NCBI GenBank assembly: GCA_002385415.1
Contig: DGDL01000002.1
Location: forward strand, 1 to 11,623
DNA length: 11,623 nt
Direction: 5' to 3'
Source: Clostridiales bacterium UBA3953
GTDB taxonomy: Bacteria > Bacillota > Clostridia > Oscillospirales > CAG-272
In this document: positions 5,051 to 11,623 of the stretch, piece by piece
Numbering within the stretch: the stretch's first letter is position 1
Layout: each line of letters opens with the position of its first letter
The notes under the pieces: model-generated
The model's input: the letters and a program-made list of their open reading frames with translations, nothing else
Told to the model about the DNA's origin: nothing
The model's database searches: none
Translations under genes and position numbers: made by a program

Positions 5051-6457
5051 ATGGTTTTTAGCAGTGTAATTTTTTTGTTTTATTTTCTTCCGGCGCTTGT
5101 AATTCTTTACCGCATTGTGCCGGAAAAGCTGAAAAACTTGGTAATGATAATCGGCAGCTTTGTGTTTTACGCATGGGGCGAGATAAGATTTTTGCCCATA
5201 ATGCTGCTGCTGTCGGTTGTGGATTATGTCTGCGGGCGTCTTATGGAAAAATACCGCGCAGACGACAAAAAACGCCGGATTTTCATGCTTATTGCGGTGC
5301 TTGCGAACCTGTCGGTATTGATTTTCTTTAAATATACAAACTTTTTTGTCGGAAACGTCGCCGCACTTGCAGGATGGGACCATATAAAGGTGAACATAAT
5401 CCTGCCCATCGGCGTTTCTTTTAACACGTTCCAGTCGATTTCGTATGCCATCGACGTTTATCGCGGGACAACAAGTTGTGAAAAGAGCTATTACCACTAT
5501 CTGACCTATACGACGCTGTTTCCGCAGATAATCGCCGGGCCGATTGTCCGCTATGTCACCGTCGAAGACGACCTCGACGACCATCTCTTGACGCTGGACA
5601 GCCTATCGGCGGGGATGAGGCGCTTTACAGTGGGACTTGCAAAGAAGGTGCTCATTGCCAACAACGTCGGCTTTATTTGGAGCAAAATCTCCGCAGGACA
5701 AGCCGGCGAGCCGTCGGTGCTGCTGTACTGGATAGGGATAATCGCGTATACCTTTCAGATATACTTTGATTTTTCGGGCTATTCGGATATGGCTATCGGG
5801 CTTGCGCGCATATTCGGGCTTACGTTTGATGAGAACTTCAACTATCCGTATATATCGCGCAGCATAACCGAGTTCTGGCGGCGCTGGCACATCACGCTTT
5901 CGGGATGGTTCCGCGACTATGTATATATCCCGCTTGGCGGAAACCGTGTTTCAAAACCGAGACATATACTCAATCTGCTTATTGTCTGGGCGCTGACGGG
6001 ATTTTGGCACGGCGCATCGTGGAATTTTATTTTCTGGGGGCTATACTTCGCGCTGATACTGATTGCCGAAAAGTATCTGTACGGCAACCTGCTCGAAAAA
6101 CTGCCCGCCGTCATACAGCACGTTTACTCGCTGCTTCTGGTTATTGTCGGCTGGGTGATCTTTTATTTCGAAGACCTCGGCTCGATGGGCGCGTATCTGC
6201 GCGGTATGTTCGGGCTTGACGGCTCTCCGCTTTGGAACTCACAGTCGCTGTATTACCTGCTCGGGTACGGACTGATCTTCCTTGCCGCCGCGTATTTTTC
6301 AACGCCCCACTTCAAGAAAATTATCGAGCGGACCGAAACAAGCGAGAAAAAACCGGTTTGGATCGGCACAACCGCGGTCTACACGGCGGTTTTCGCAAGC
6401 TGCGTTGCCTATCTCGTTAACAGCACCTACAATCCATTCCTGTATTTCAGGTTCTAA
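5051..6457 (+). CDS. MBOAT family O-acyltransferase (AlgI-like)
   Basis: This 468-residue polytopic membrane protein belongs to the AlgI/PatA/DltB-type membrane-bound O-acyltransferases, which pass acetyl groups across the membrane to an exported glycan. The N-terminus (MVFSSVIFLFYFLPALVILY, then L-V-M-I-I-G-S-F-V-F-Y-A-W-G-E) is typical of AlgI relatives. The family signature is clear: F-W-R-R-W-H-I-T-L-S-x-W-F-R-D-Y-V-Y-I-P-L-G-G-N with His280, and the invariant catalytic His320 in L-T-G-F-W-H-G-A-S-W. About ten to twelve membrane helices are visible and the length is normal. The start is fixed by this conserved N-terminus, although no good Shine-Dalgarno precedes 5051. It is followed after 33 bases by its usual DHHW-type partner. 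The substrate (capsule, secreted polysaccharide or other) cannot be told, because no glycosyltransferase genes are in view. Confidence 0.95.
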   Translation: MVFSSVIFLFYFLPALVILYRIVPEKLKNLVMIIGSFVFYAWGEIRFLPIMLLLSVVDYVCGRLMEKYRADDKKRRIFMLIAVLANLSVLIFFKYTNFFVGNVAALAGWDHIKVNIILPIGVSFNTFQSISYAIDVYRGTTSCEKSYYHYLTYTTLFPQIIAGPIVRYVTVEDDLDDHLLTLDSLSAGMRRFTVGLAKKVLIANNVGFIWSKISAGQAGEPSVLLYWIGIIAYTFQIYFDFSGYSDMAIGLARIFGLTFDENFNYPYISRSITEFWRRWHITLSGWFRDYVYIPLGGNRVSKPRHILNLLIVWALTGFWHGASWNFIFWGLYFALILIAEKYLYGNLLEKLPAVIQHVYSLLLVIVGWVIFYFEDLGSMGAYLRGMFGLDGSPLWNSQSLYYLLGYGLIFLAAAYFSTPHFKKIIERTETSEKKPVWIGTTAVYTAVFASCVAYLVNSTYNPFLYFRF

Positions 6458-6490
6458 CAACAACGGTATAGCACCGCTTTTCGGGTTAAG

Positions 6491-7624
6491 ATGAAAAAAA
6501 ACAAGCTGACCTTCAATAAAATATTCTTCGCTTCGTTTATCTTTTTGTGGCTGGCAACGGCAGCCTATAATCTCGTGAAACCAACATCGGATTTTTCCGA
6601 AAACGAGAACCGCTATCTTGCGAAGTTTCCGCGGTACACGACCGAAGACCTGCTCGAGGGCAGGTTTATGCTCGGCGTGGAAGATTATATAAACGACCGG
6701 TTTGTCGCGCGTGATTTTTGGATTAGCATGCAGAGCGTGCTCGAGTATGCCATGGGCAAGCGCGAAAGCAACGGCGTTTACATTTGCTCGGACGCGCTTA
6801 TTGGTTCAATTGACGAGCCCAATCGCGAATATGTCGCCGGGAACATCAAGGCGATAAACAATTTTACAAAGGTGACGGGACTCCCTGCGGAGATCATGAT
6901 AGTCCCGAGCGCGGCAGAGGTGCAGGCATATAAGCTGCCGAGATTTGCCTCGCCCTGGAATCAAAGCGCAGAAATCGAGCTAATTTATTCAAACATCGAC
7001 GATGCGGTTTGCGTGCCGGTCGGCGAAGCCTTAAAGGAACATAAATACGAGTATATATACTATCGCACCGACCACCACTGGACAAGTTGGGGTGCCTACA
7101 TTGCATACAAAGCCTACTGCGAAACGGCAGGCATCACTCCCGTCGAGTACAAGGCCAATAGAGTGAGCGACGACTTCAAAGGTACGCTTTACTCGACCTC
7201 GGGCGTGCGATTTATAAAAAGCGACTATATTGAGGCTTACGTATACTCGGGGCCGGTGCGCTGTGATATTTCAAACGGCGTAACGGCGAGATCATATGAC
7301 AGCATGTATTTCAGCGAGTTCCTTGACAAAAAGGACAAGTATGCCTACTTTCTCGGCCAAAACCAGCCGGCGATAACCGTATACGGCAATTCGGGCGGGG
7401 GTAAGCTTCTTATATTTAAGGACTCGTATGCGCATTGCATGGCGCCCATGCTGCTTGAAAACTTCTCGCAGGTGACACTTGTTGACTTGCGCTATGTAAA
7501 CAGAACGTTCGACCACTATTTTGACATAAGCGAGTATGACAGAGTGCTGTTTTTATACAGCATCGACTCGTTTGTTAACCACAGCGACATTACCCGGCTC
7601 AATCTTATAGGAACTGCAAACTGA
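6491..7624 (+). CDS. DHHW-motif protein, AlgX/AlgJ-like acetyltransferase partner
   Basis: The product is 377 residues, with one N-terminal membrane anchor (about 11-27, FFASFIFLWLATAAYNLV) and an extracytoplasmic domain. The T-D-H-H-W-T motif at 193-198 gives the DHHW family its name and matches the D-x-H pair of the SGNH-like AlgX/AlgJ/PatB acetyltransferases: Asp194 and His196. A K-D-S-Y motif at 310-313 supplies the likely nucleophile Ser312. The F-S-E-N-E-N-R-Y-L-A-K-F-P segment near residue 35 is also common in this family. The expected role is to take acetyl groups delivered by the MBOAT protein and transfer them to the exported glycan. The gene follows MBOAT by 33 bases and precedes the DUF368 gene by 19 bases, so all three should be cotranscribed. 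The ribosome binding site is weak (GGGTTAAG). Confidence 0.9.
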   Translation: MKKNKLTFNKIFFASFIFLWLATAAYNLVKPTSDFSENENRYLAKFPRYTTEDLLEGRFMLGVEDYINDRFVARDFWISMQSVLEYAMGKRESNGVYICSDALIGSIDEPNREYVAGNIKAINNFTKVTGLPAEIMIVPSAAEVQAYKLPRFASPWNQSAEIELIYSNIDDAVCVPVGEALKEHKYEYIYYRTDHHWTSWGAYIAYKAYCETAGITPVEYKANRVSDDFKGTLYSTSGVRFIKSDYIEAYVYSGPVRCDISNGVTARSYDSMYFSEFLDKKDKYAYFLGQNQPAITVYGNSGGGKLLIFKDSYAHCMAPMLLENFSQVTLVDLRYVNRTFDHYFDISEYDRVLFLYSIDSFVNHSDITRLNLIGTAN

Positions 7625-7643
7625 GCCGGTGAGGGGGCGGCTG

Positions 7644-8519
7644 ATGAGCGATATAGCGGCTGAAAAACAAAAATCAAGGAAAAACTTCTTTTATAGAATG
7701 CTGTGCGGCGTCCTGCTCGGTATCAGCGTGATAGCTCCGGGCATCAGTGGCAGCATTATGGCTGTTGTTATGGGCATATACGACGACCTAATCGAGATTA
7801 TCTCAAACCCGTTTAAGAATTTCTGGAAGAACGTTGCGTATCTATTGCCCATGTGTATCGGTGCGGGGCTTTCGATGATAGCGCTGCTGCAGCTGCTGCG
7901 CCTGCTGTTCGAGCACTACACCATACCCGCATACCTGCTGTTTATAAGCCTTATCGCAGGCAGTATACCGACCGTCGCGGCAGAGGCGAAAGCGGGTGTT
8001 GTAAAGCCTGTATACGCCATCGGAACTGCGGCTGCTTTTGCATTGGCATTGTCCGTCGGTCTGATGGCAAAATTCGACGTGGTCCTTCCGGTCGGCACCT
8101 CAGCTCAACAGCTGTCCGGCAGGCTGTACTATCCGATTTCGGGCGCGATTGCGGGTATAACAAGCATGATGCCGGGTATGAGCGTGTCAATGGTACTCAT
8201 GATGCTGGGCGTTTACGAGCCGCTGCTTGGTGCTGCCGCCGACTTCGACGTGCCGACCGTTGCGCCGTTCGCGATATGCTTTGTCTGCGGAATGATACTG
8301 TTTTCACGCGTGACAAAATACGTTTTCCGCAAATGGTGCGGGCTCGGTTATCTTATAGTGCTTGGATTTATGTGCGGGTCGCTGGTCAGCATTTTCCCGG
8401 GGCTGCCAAAAACCATCCCGGAAGCGGTTTTGTCGCTTGTTGCAGTAGCTTCGGGAAGCGCGGTTTCTTATGCGCTGCGCAGGCTCGCGAAAAAGATAAA
8501 TCCTCCCGCCGATGCCTGA
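7644..8519 (+). CDS. popT: DUF368 family undecaprenyl-phosphate translocase (PopT-type)
   Basis: The protein has 291 residues with about eight membrane helices. The family hallmark appears twice, reflecting an internal repeat: G-I-S-V-I-A-P-G-I-S-G-S-I-M-A-V-V-M-G-I-Y (PG at 32-33) and G-I-T-S-M-M-P-G-M-S-V-S-M-V-L-M-M-L-G-V-Y (PG at 177-178). DUF368 proteins were shown in 2022 to return undecaprenyl phosphate to the inner leaflet, recycling the carrier for cell-wall and polysaccharide export. The start is set at ATG 7644, because GAGGGGG at 7631-7637 lies 6 bases upstream; the in-frame GTG at 7629 would place this site inside the gene. It is the last gene of the operon and ends before a bidirectional terminator. 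Lipid-carrier recycling fits its place beside glycan O-acetylation genes. Confidence 0.9.
   Translation: MSDIAAEKQKSRKNFFYRMLCGVLLGISVIAPGISGSIMAVVMGIYDDLIEIISNPFKNFWKNVAYLLPMCIGAGLSMIALLQLLRLLFEHYTIPAYLLFISLIAGSIPTVAAEAKAGVVKPVYAIGTAAAFALALSVGLMAKFDVVLPVGTSAQQLSGRLYYPISGAIAGITSMMPGMSVSMVLMMLGVYEPLLGAAADFDVPTVAPFAICFVCGMILFSRVTKYVFRKWCGLGYLIVLGFMCGSLVSIFPGLPKTIPEAVLSLVAVASGSAVSYALRRLAKKINPPADA
7656..7673 (+). repeat. 18-base direct repeat, copy 1
   Basis: GCGGCTGAAAAACAAAAA lies inside the first codons of the DUF368 gene and encodes its A-A-E-K-Q-K. An identical copy lies just after the gene. Confidence 0.7.
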
Positions 8520-8536
8520 CACATGCTGCCCGGCTG

Positions 8537-8554
8537 GCGGCTGAAAAACAAAAA
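8537..8554 (+). repeat. 18-base direct repeat, copy 2
   Basis: The same 18 bases as 7656-7673, located 17 bases after the DUF368 stop codon. Its A-rich end forms the minus-strand T-tract of the next terminator. Confidence 0.7.
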
Positions 8555-8583
8555 ACCGCGCGTAGCAAAAAGCTGCGCGCGGT
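8544..8583 (-). terminator. Bidirectional terminator between convergent genes
   Basis: A 12-bp stem ACCGCGCGTAGC/GCTGCGCGCGGT (8555-8566 with 8572-8583, one G-T pair) has a five-A loop. On the minus strand it is followed by TTTTTTGTTTTT, a strong terminator for the S-component gene. On the plus strand it is followed by the weaker ATATTTATCTT, serving the DUF368 operon. Confidence 0.88.
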
Positions 8584-8599
8584 ATATTTATCTTCAAAT

Positions 8600-9166
8600 T
8601 CACTCAACGACCGCTTTTCCGGCTCCGGTAATTTTTCGGATCGGACGCCAAACGGCATAAGCTATGTAAAAATCGACCATGCTGTGGACTACGGTGCCCA
8701 CACCGACAAGCAGGATAACCGAAACGAAAAGGCCTTTGTCATAATATGCTGACGTCATGAGGTTGAGAAAATAGAAGGGTAAAACCACAATGACCTCGCA
8801 TACTCCGTGAATGAGGGATACTATAAACGAAAAGGCCGTTGCCTTTTTAAACGAGTCGATTATCGCGGGCTTGCGGGCAAGCATGAGCGAGCCGACAGTC
8901 GCGAACACAATGTGCGATGCCGCACGTGCCACGACCACCGGCGGAAAGCCGGCAAGGAAAAATCCGAGCGTCGTACCGATGGTCACGAACACCGCCGTCA
9001 GCGGCGAGATAAACATCGCGATAAATATCGCCACATGGCTTGCCAGTGTAAATGACGCCGGCTCGAGCACAACTTTGATAGGCGATACAAGCGGTATTAA
9101 GATGCCTATAGCGCAAAGCAGTGCCGCGACCGTTATGCCGTATATGCGTTTTCTCACGTTTAACAT
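8600..9166 (-). CDS. ECF-type transporter S component
   Basis: This 188-residue hydrophobic protein has about six membrane helices and the usual length of a substrate-binding S component of energy-coupling factor vitamin transporters. Recognisable elements are the N-terminal R-K-R-I-Y-G-I-T-V-A-A-L-L-C-A-I-G-I-L-I-P, then P-A-S-F-T-L-A-S-H-V-A-I-F-I-A-M-F-I-S-P and G-T-T-L-G-F-F-L-A-G-F-P. These resemble NiaX-like (niacin) S components, but the substrate assignment is tentative. The shared EcfA/EcfA'/EcfT module is not in the window, as is normal for group II systems. ATG 9166 has AGGGAGA at 9172-9178, spaced 5 bases. It has its own promoter and a terminator 17 bases past the stop. Confidence 0.8.
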   Translation of the reverse strand: MLNVRKRIYGITVAALLCAIGILIPLVSPIKVVLEPASFTLASHVAIFIAMFISPLTAVFVTIGTTLGFFLAGFPPVVVARAASHIVFATVGSLMLARKPAIIDSFKKATAFSFIVSLIHGVCEVIVVLPFYFLNLMTSAYYDKGLFVSVILLVGVGTVVHSMVDFYIAYAVWRPIRKITGAGKAVVE

Positions 9167-9194
9167 GGCATTCTCCCTGTCCGGTATTATGTCA

Positions 9195-9222
9195 ATTATA
9201 GCATATCAAAAGAAAATTTCAA
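9195..9222 (-). promoter_or_regulatory. Promoter of the S-component gene
   Basis: On the minus strand, TTGAAA (9217-9222) and TATAAT (9195-9200) are 16 bases apart. The -10 is extended by TGC just upstream. The leader is only about 20 bases, so a riboswitch does not fit between promoter and gene. Confidence 0.8.
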
Positions 9223-9295
9223 CCGGCACGATAAAATTCCGGAGTAATCAACATGAACAAACCGCGGCAGAGCATATCGATTGGTAATATCGCGC

Positions 9296-9375
9296 AAACA
9301 GATACCGGCAAAATGCGCGGAAAAACACCCGGCGTATAGAACATGTATATGCCGGGTGTGCCCGTGTATCTGTTT
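9296..9375. repeat. 10-bp inverted repeat surrounding a terminator
   Basis: AAACAGATAC (9296-9305) and GTATCTGTTT (9366-9375) are perfect inverted copies. They flank the terminator hairpin, and the right arm touches the permease stop codon. In RNA they would form a long outer stem around the terminator. Confidence 0.65.
9320..9359 (-). terminator. Terminator of the NCS2 permease gene
   Basis: A 14-bp stem ACACCCGGCGTATA/TATATGCCGGGTGT (9325-9338 with 9346-9359, one G-T pair) has a 7-base loop. On the minus strand it is followed by a T run (plus-strand A at 9321-9325). It lies 15 bases beyond the permease stop codon. Confidence 0.88.
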
Positions 9376-10832
9376 TATTCGCTTTTGGCGTCTGCCGGCT
9401 CTTTGCTTTCGCCGATACTGAGCAGCAGGTTCAGGATTATTCCGAATACTGCGGCGCCGGCAATGCAGGGGATACCGCCAGCAAATCCGGGGAAGGGGAT
9501 GTTGCCGCCGAAAGCGTAGTGTCCACCGAGGCCAATTACCATAATCGTGGAGATAACGGCGATGTTCTTGGCAGAGAACATGTCGCAGCGGTTGTCAATC
9601 ATGATTGCGATACCCTGTGCCGCTATTGCACCGAACAGGTATATCTCAAGTCCGCCGATTACCGCTGTCGGGATAGCGTATATTGCCTGAATAAGTGGCG
9701 TGAAGCAGGCGATTACCATTGCGAAAATCCCAGCCGCGATAAGAACATATATGGAAAATACCTTTGTAATAGCCATCGTGGAGATGTTTTCGCCGTAGTT
9801 TGTACCTGCGGGACCGCCTATCAGTCCCGTTATCATGTCGCCGATACCGTCACCGATGAGGTTGCGGTCAAGTTTGCTGGCAAGGTCGTAATTGCCTTTG
9901 CCTTTACGGCGGGCAATGTCGTTTACATATATATCGAGCTGGTAAATATGCGCGGTAGATTCGGGAATTGTGGCGATGGCTATGGGCATAATCGCGACCA
10001 CCGCTTCAAGCGAGAATTTGGGCAGCGAGAATGCGGGAAGCGCGAAGAACGAGCCGTCGCCAAGCTTAAATGCCGAGGCTGATACAACTGTCTCAACAGG
10101 CATGATGTTGAAGAGGCTGTAGCTTTCGCCGCCGATGAGATAAATGAGCCCCGCTACAAGGCACCCGACGGCGGCTCCGAGCAGAAGCGGAAGCTGTCCG
10201 AGAAACCCTTTCAGGTAACGCGAGAAGAAAATTGTCGAAAGAAGCGTGGCAAGCGAAACGAGCCAAATCAAACCGGAAGGACCGGTGTAGGTAACAGAAG
10301 GCGTGTAAGCGTCCTTAAGTGCGTTACCCGCAAGCGTCAGACCGATAATCATTGCGATGGGGCCGGTGATAGTTGCCGGAAGCACTTTTTCAACAGCTTT
10401 TGGCCCGCTGAATTTTATAACAAGTCCGGCTGCAATTGATACCAAACCGGACATAACGATGCCGAACTGTGCGTATTGGATTGCTTCTGTCGGCAAGGTT
10501 GCGGATGTTCCGGCTTTCCAAGCCTCGAGCTGTGCAAGCGCATCAGGCGACAGTTTTGCCATGATTGATTCGCTTGTTACAAGTCCGGCTATTGCGGTCA
10601 GATAAGCAAAGCTCGAACCGTAATACATCGGAATTTTGCGGCCGGTTATGAGTATGAAACAGATGGTGGCAAGGCCGCTGGCAAAAACCGTTGTAGAAAC
10701 TTGAAACCCTGTAATCAATGCCACAGTGACGGTGGCTGGGAACATAACAATGACCTGCTGAATGGCATAAAGCAGAAGCTTGCCTAAAGCAGGTCGTTCG
10801 TCTGGAAGGTATCCAACAATTTGATTGTTCAT
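9375..10832 (-). CDS. NCS2 family nucleobase permease (uracil/xanthine type)
   Basis: The protein has 485 residues and about 14 membrane helices, and belongs to the nucleobase-cation symporter-2 family, which imports uracil, xanthine or uric acid with protons. The substrate-site residues of UraA have visible counterparts: Glu291 and His295 in P-E-S-T-A-H-I (UraA Glu241 and His245), and Glu348 in T-N-Y-G-E-N-I-S-T-M-A-I-T-K-V-F-S (UraA Glu290). The N-Y-G-E-N-I motif and the G-R-K-I-P-M-Y-Y-G-S-S-F-A-Y segment favour a uracil permease over a xanthine one, though this is not certain. The start is ATG 10832, because GAGAGGATG precedes it; an in-frame ATG at 10871 would bury this site. It has its own consensus promoter with a leader of about 40 bases, so no PyrR or purine-riboswitch leader is present. 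No pyrimidine genes are next to it. Confidence 0.92.
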   Translation of the reverse strand: MNNQIVGYLPDERPALGKLLLYAIQQVIVMFPATVTVALITGFQVSTTVFASGLATICFILITGRKIPMYYGSSFAYLTAIAGLVTSESIMAKLSPDALAQLEAWKAGTSATLPTEAIQYAQFGIVMSGLVSIAAGLVIKFSGPKAVEKVLPATITGPIAMIIGLTLAGNALKDAYTPSVTYTGPSGLIWLVSLATLLSTIFFSRYLKGFLGQLPLLLGAAVGCLVAGLIYLIGGESYSLFNIMPVETVVSASAFKLGDGSFFALPAFSLPKFSLEAVVAIMPIAIATIPESTAHIYQLDIYVNDIARRKGKGNYDLASKLDRNLIGDGIGDMITGLIGGPAGTNYGENISTMAITKVFSIYVLIAAGIFAMVIACFTPLIQAIYAIPTAVIGGLEIYLFGAIAAQGIAIMIDNRCDMFSAKNIAVISTIMVIGLGGHYAFGGNIPFPGFAGGIPCIAGAAVFGIILNLLLSIGESKEPADAKSE

Positions 10833-10879
10833 AAAGTCATCCTCTCGCGTATGATGTTGAAATCCGCGCATTTCGTGCT

Positions 10880-10908
10880 ATTATACATCATTGCAAAACT
10901 ATTGTCAA
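10880..10908 (-). promoter_or_regulatory. Consensus promoter of the permease gene
   Basis: On the minus strand, TTGACA (10903-10908) and TATAAT (10880-10885) are both perfect and 17 bases apart. The site is AT-rich upstream, like an UP element. Confidence 0.92.
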
Positions 10909-11071
10909 CTAAAATCTATTTTTACAATAAAAATTTTGCGAAATCGGCAATATCGCGTCGGAAATTAAAAAAATGCTTGGAGACTATTCACAAATAATTT
11001 GTCGCTATTCCCGCTGCCCGCGATTTTTGCAGCAGCATGTTGGAAAAATAACTCGGCGCCTCAAAAAGTTC

Positions 11072-11100
11072 TTGACAAAAGGGTCTGGCTGTGGTATAAT
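11072..11100 (+). promoter_or_regulatory. Consensus promoter of tRNA-Gly
   Basis: TTGACA (11072-11077) and TATAAT (11095-11100) are perfect with a 17-base spacer. Transcription would start a few bases before the mature tRNA. Confidence 0.93.
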
Positions 11101-11116
11101 ATACTGGCTCATGTAA

Positions 11117-11190
11117 GCGGGTGTAGTTCAATGGTAGAATCCCAGCCTTCCAAGCTGGTTGTGCGGGTTCGATTCCCGTCACCCGCTCCA
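11117..11190 (+). tRNA. tRNA-Gly (anticodon UCC)
   Basis: The full cloverleaf can be drawn: acceptor GCGGGTG (11117-11123) with CACCCGC (11180-11186), a 4-bp D stem, and the anticodon stem CCAGC/GCTGG. The loop CTTCCAA carries TCC at 11149-11151. The T arm is GCGGG-TTCGATT-CCCGT. The discriminator T is followed by an encoded CCA (11188-11190). It reads GGA/GGG glycine codons. It is a stand-alone transcription unit with its own promoter and terminator. Confidence 0.97.
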
Positions 11191-11194
11191 TATC

Positions 11195-11228
11195 ACAGGA
11201 CATTCGGGTGCGAGTGTCCTGTATTTTT
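11195..11228 (+). terminator. Terminator after tRNA-Gly
   Basis: A 12-bp stem ACAGGACATTCG/CGAGTGTCCTGT (11195-11206 with 11211-11222, one G-T pair) has a GGTG loop and is followed by ATTTTT. It begins 5 bases after the tRNA CCA end. Confidence 0.88.
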
Positions 11229-11243
11229 ATGCGAAAAAATGGC

Positions 11244-11275
11244 AAGCGGCTTCGCCGGTCGGAGCCGCTTTTTTT
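11244..11275 (+). terminator. Second terminator after tRNA-Gly
   Basis: The stem AAGCGGCT/AGCCGCTT (11244-11251 with 11263-11270) is followed by a continuous T run and CTTTC. It works as a back-up to the first. Confidence 0.82.
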
Positions 11276-11364
11276 CTTTCCCGGGTATATGCTCCGGTCA
11301 GCGAGTTTGCATGAAAAAGTTTAGCCCGATCTTCAAAAATTTATTAAAACAATGCAAAAAATGA

Positions 11365-11393
11365 TTGACAAATCGGGGCGCTGATGGTAGAAT
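11365..11393 (+). promoter_or_regulatory. Promoter of the lipoprotein gene
   Basis: TTGACA (11365-11370) is perfect and TAGAAT (11388-11393) has one mismatch, with a 17-base spacer. The expected start near 11400 leaves a leader of about 95 bases. Confidence 0.85.
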
Positions 11394-11424
11394 TTGAGCA
11401 ACCAGTTAATAATATGAATCGGCA

Positions 11425-11480
11425 GAAAGGAGGCCGGTGCCCGGCGCGGTAGGCCGGCCGCGCAAAACTAACTTGGGCAC
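11425..11480 (+). promoter_or_regulatory. Structured leader with sequestered Shine-Dalgarno
   Basis: GAAAGGAGG at 11425-11433 is a near-perfect Shine-Dalgarno but is 60 bases from the gene start. Two alternative folds exist. GGCCGG (11432-11437) pairs with CCGGCC (11454-11459), covering the Shine-Dalgarno end. Or GTGCCC (11437-11442) pairs with GGGCAC (11475-11480), enclosing GCGCGG/CCGCGC (11444-11449 with 11458-11463). I do not recognise a known riboswitch class. Confidence 0.5.
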
Positions 11481-11492
11481 TATTTCAAAATT

Positions 11493-11623
11493 ATGCTAAA
11501 GCGCGTGATAAGTCTTCTGCTCGCATCAGTTATTTCATTTTCATGCATCGCGTGTGCCGAACAGGCAAAAAAAGCGGCCGATACGGTTGCCGAGCCCGAA
11601 ACCACGCTTGACGCCGACACTAC
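11493..11623 (+). CDS. Probable lipoprotein, 3'-partial
   Basis: Only the first 43 residues are in the window. ATG 11493 is the only plausible start after an in-frame stop at 11469-11471, though no Shine-Dalgarno lies next to it. The N-terminus is a lipoprotein-type signal: MLKR, a hydrophobic stretch VISLLLASVISF, and S-C-I-A-C-A with Cys17 as the likely lipidated residue. The -3 position is Cys and not Leu, which is unusual. A charged, Thr/Glu/Asp-rich linker (EQAKKAADTVAEPETTLDAD) follows, as in substrate-binding or other surface lipoproteins. The mature domain lies off the window, so its function cannot be said. Confidence 0.72.
   Translation, partial: MLKRVISLLLASVISFSCIACAEQAKKAADTVAEPETTLDADT

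Noticed and set aside
4928..5584. 218-residue minus-strand frame
   Set aside because: It is antisense to the MBOAT gene N-terminus, which is clearly conserved; the frame has no family features.
7853..8752. 299-residue plus-strand frame
   Set aside because: It is an Arg/Cys-rich shadow of the DUF368 gene in another frame that runs on through the terminator into the convergent gene.
9178..9300. Riboswitch upstream of the ECF S component
   Set aside because: The promoter leaves only about 20 bases of leader, too short for any vitamin riboswitch.
9519..10082. 187-residue plus-strand frame
   Set aside because: It is antisense to the NCS2 permease, with Cys/Arg-rich composition typical of a shadow frame.
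10988..11245. Minus-strand frame containing G-I-E-P-A-Q-P-A-W-K-A-G
   Set aside because: It is the antisense of tRNA-Gly; this peptide is a familiar spurious product of that tRNA and not a gene.
10999..11364. Plus-strand frame containing S-S-M-V-E-S-Q-P-S-K-L-V-V-R-V-R-F-P-S-P-A-P
   Set aside because: It is tRNA-Gly read as protein, followed by terminator sequence. A well-known false annotation.

Overview
The window looks like a metagenome-assembled contig from a Bacillota/Clostridia-type bacterium. The evidence is AGGAGG-class ribosome binding sites, several near-consensus sigma-70/sigma-A promoters, a CCA-encoding tRNA-Gly(UCC), a DUF368/PopT protein, an ECF-type S component, and a decayed siphophage-type prophage with a Firmicutes-style tape measure protein. 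The first bases are not biological: positions 4-22 are the exact 19-nt Nextera/Tn5 mosaic end, so the left edge is an untrimmed library adapter.

Left third (23 to about 4500) is a phage graveyard, visibly AT-rich in its tape measure part. It holds a 5'-truncated membrane/OB-fold-like gene; a tape measure gene on the minus strand broken into C-terminal and N-terminal pieces, with its middle apparently deleted and its 5' end lost; two or three small plus-strand phage-type genes closed by tandem terminators; a repeat-rich non-coding stretch; and a short in-frame remnant of the N-terminal DNA-binding domain of a tyrosine integrase (4288-4470), which has no start codon and is easily missed.

Middle (4748-8583) appears to be a chromosomal envelope operon. 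A strong promoter is followed by a leader with alternative hairpins and two terminator-like structures. Then come an AlgI-like MBOAT O-acyltransferase, a DHHW/AlgX-like partner, and a DUF368 (PopT-type) undecaprenyl-phosphate translocase, all co-directional with short gaps. The first two are expected to O-acetylate an exported glycan; the third recycles the lipid carrier used by such export pathways.

Right third (8600-11623) has two minus-strand transport genes, an ECF S component and an NCS2 uracil/xanthine permease, each with its own promoter and terminator. After them come tRNA-Gly(UCC) with a consensus promoter and two terminators, and the start of a probable lipoprotein gene whose leader is highly structured.

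No clearly new multi-gene system is seen. The items most worth a second look are the shattered tape measure gene, the hidden integrase remnant with nearby repeats, the attenuator-like leader of the O-acetylation operon, and the structured leader of the terminal lipoprotein gene.
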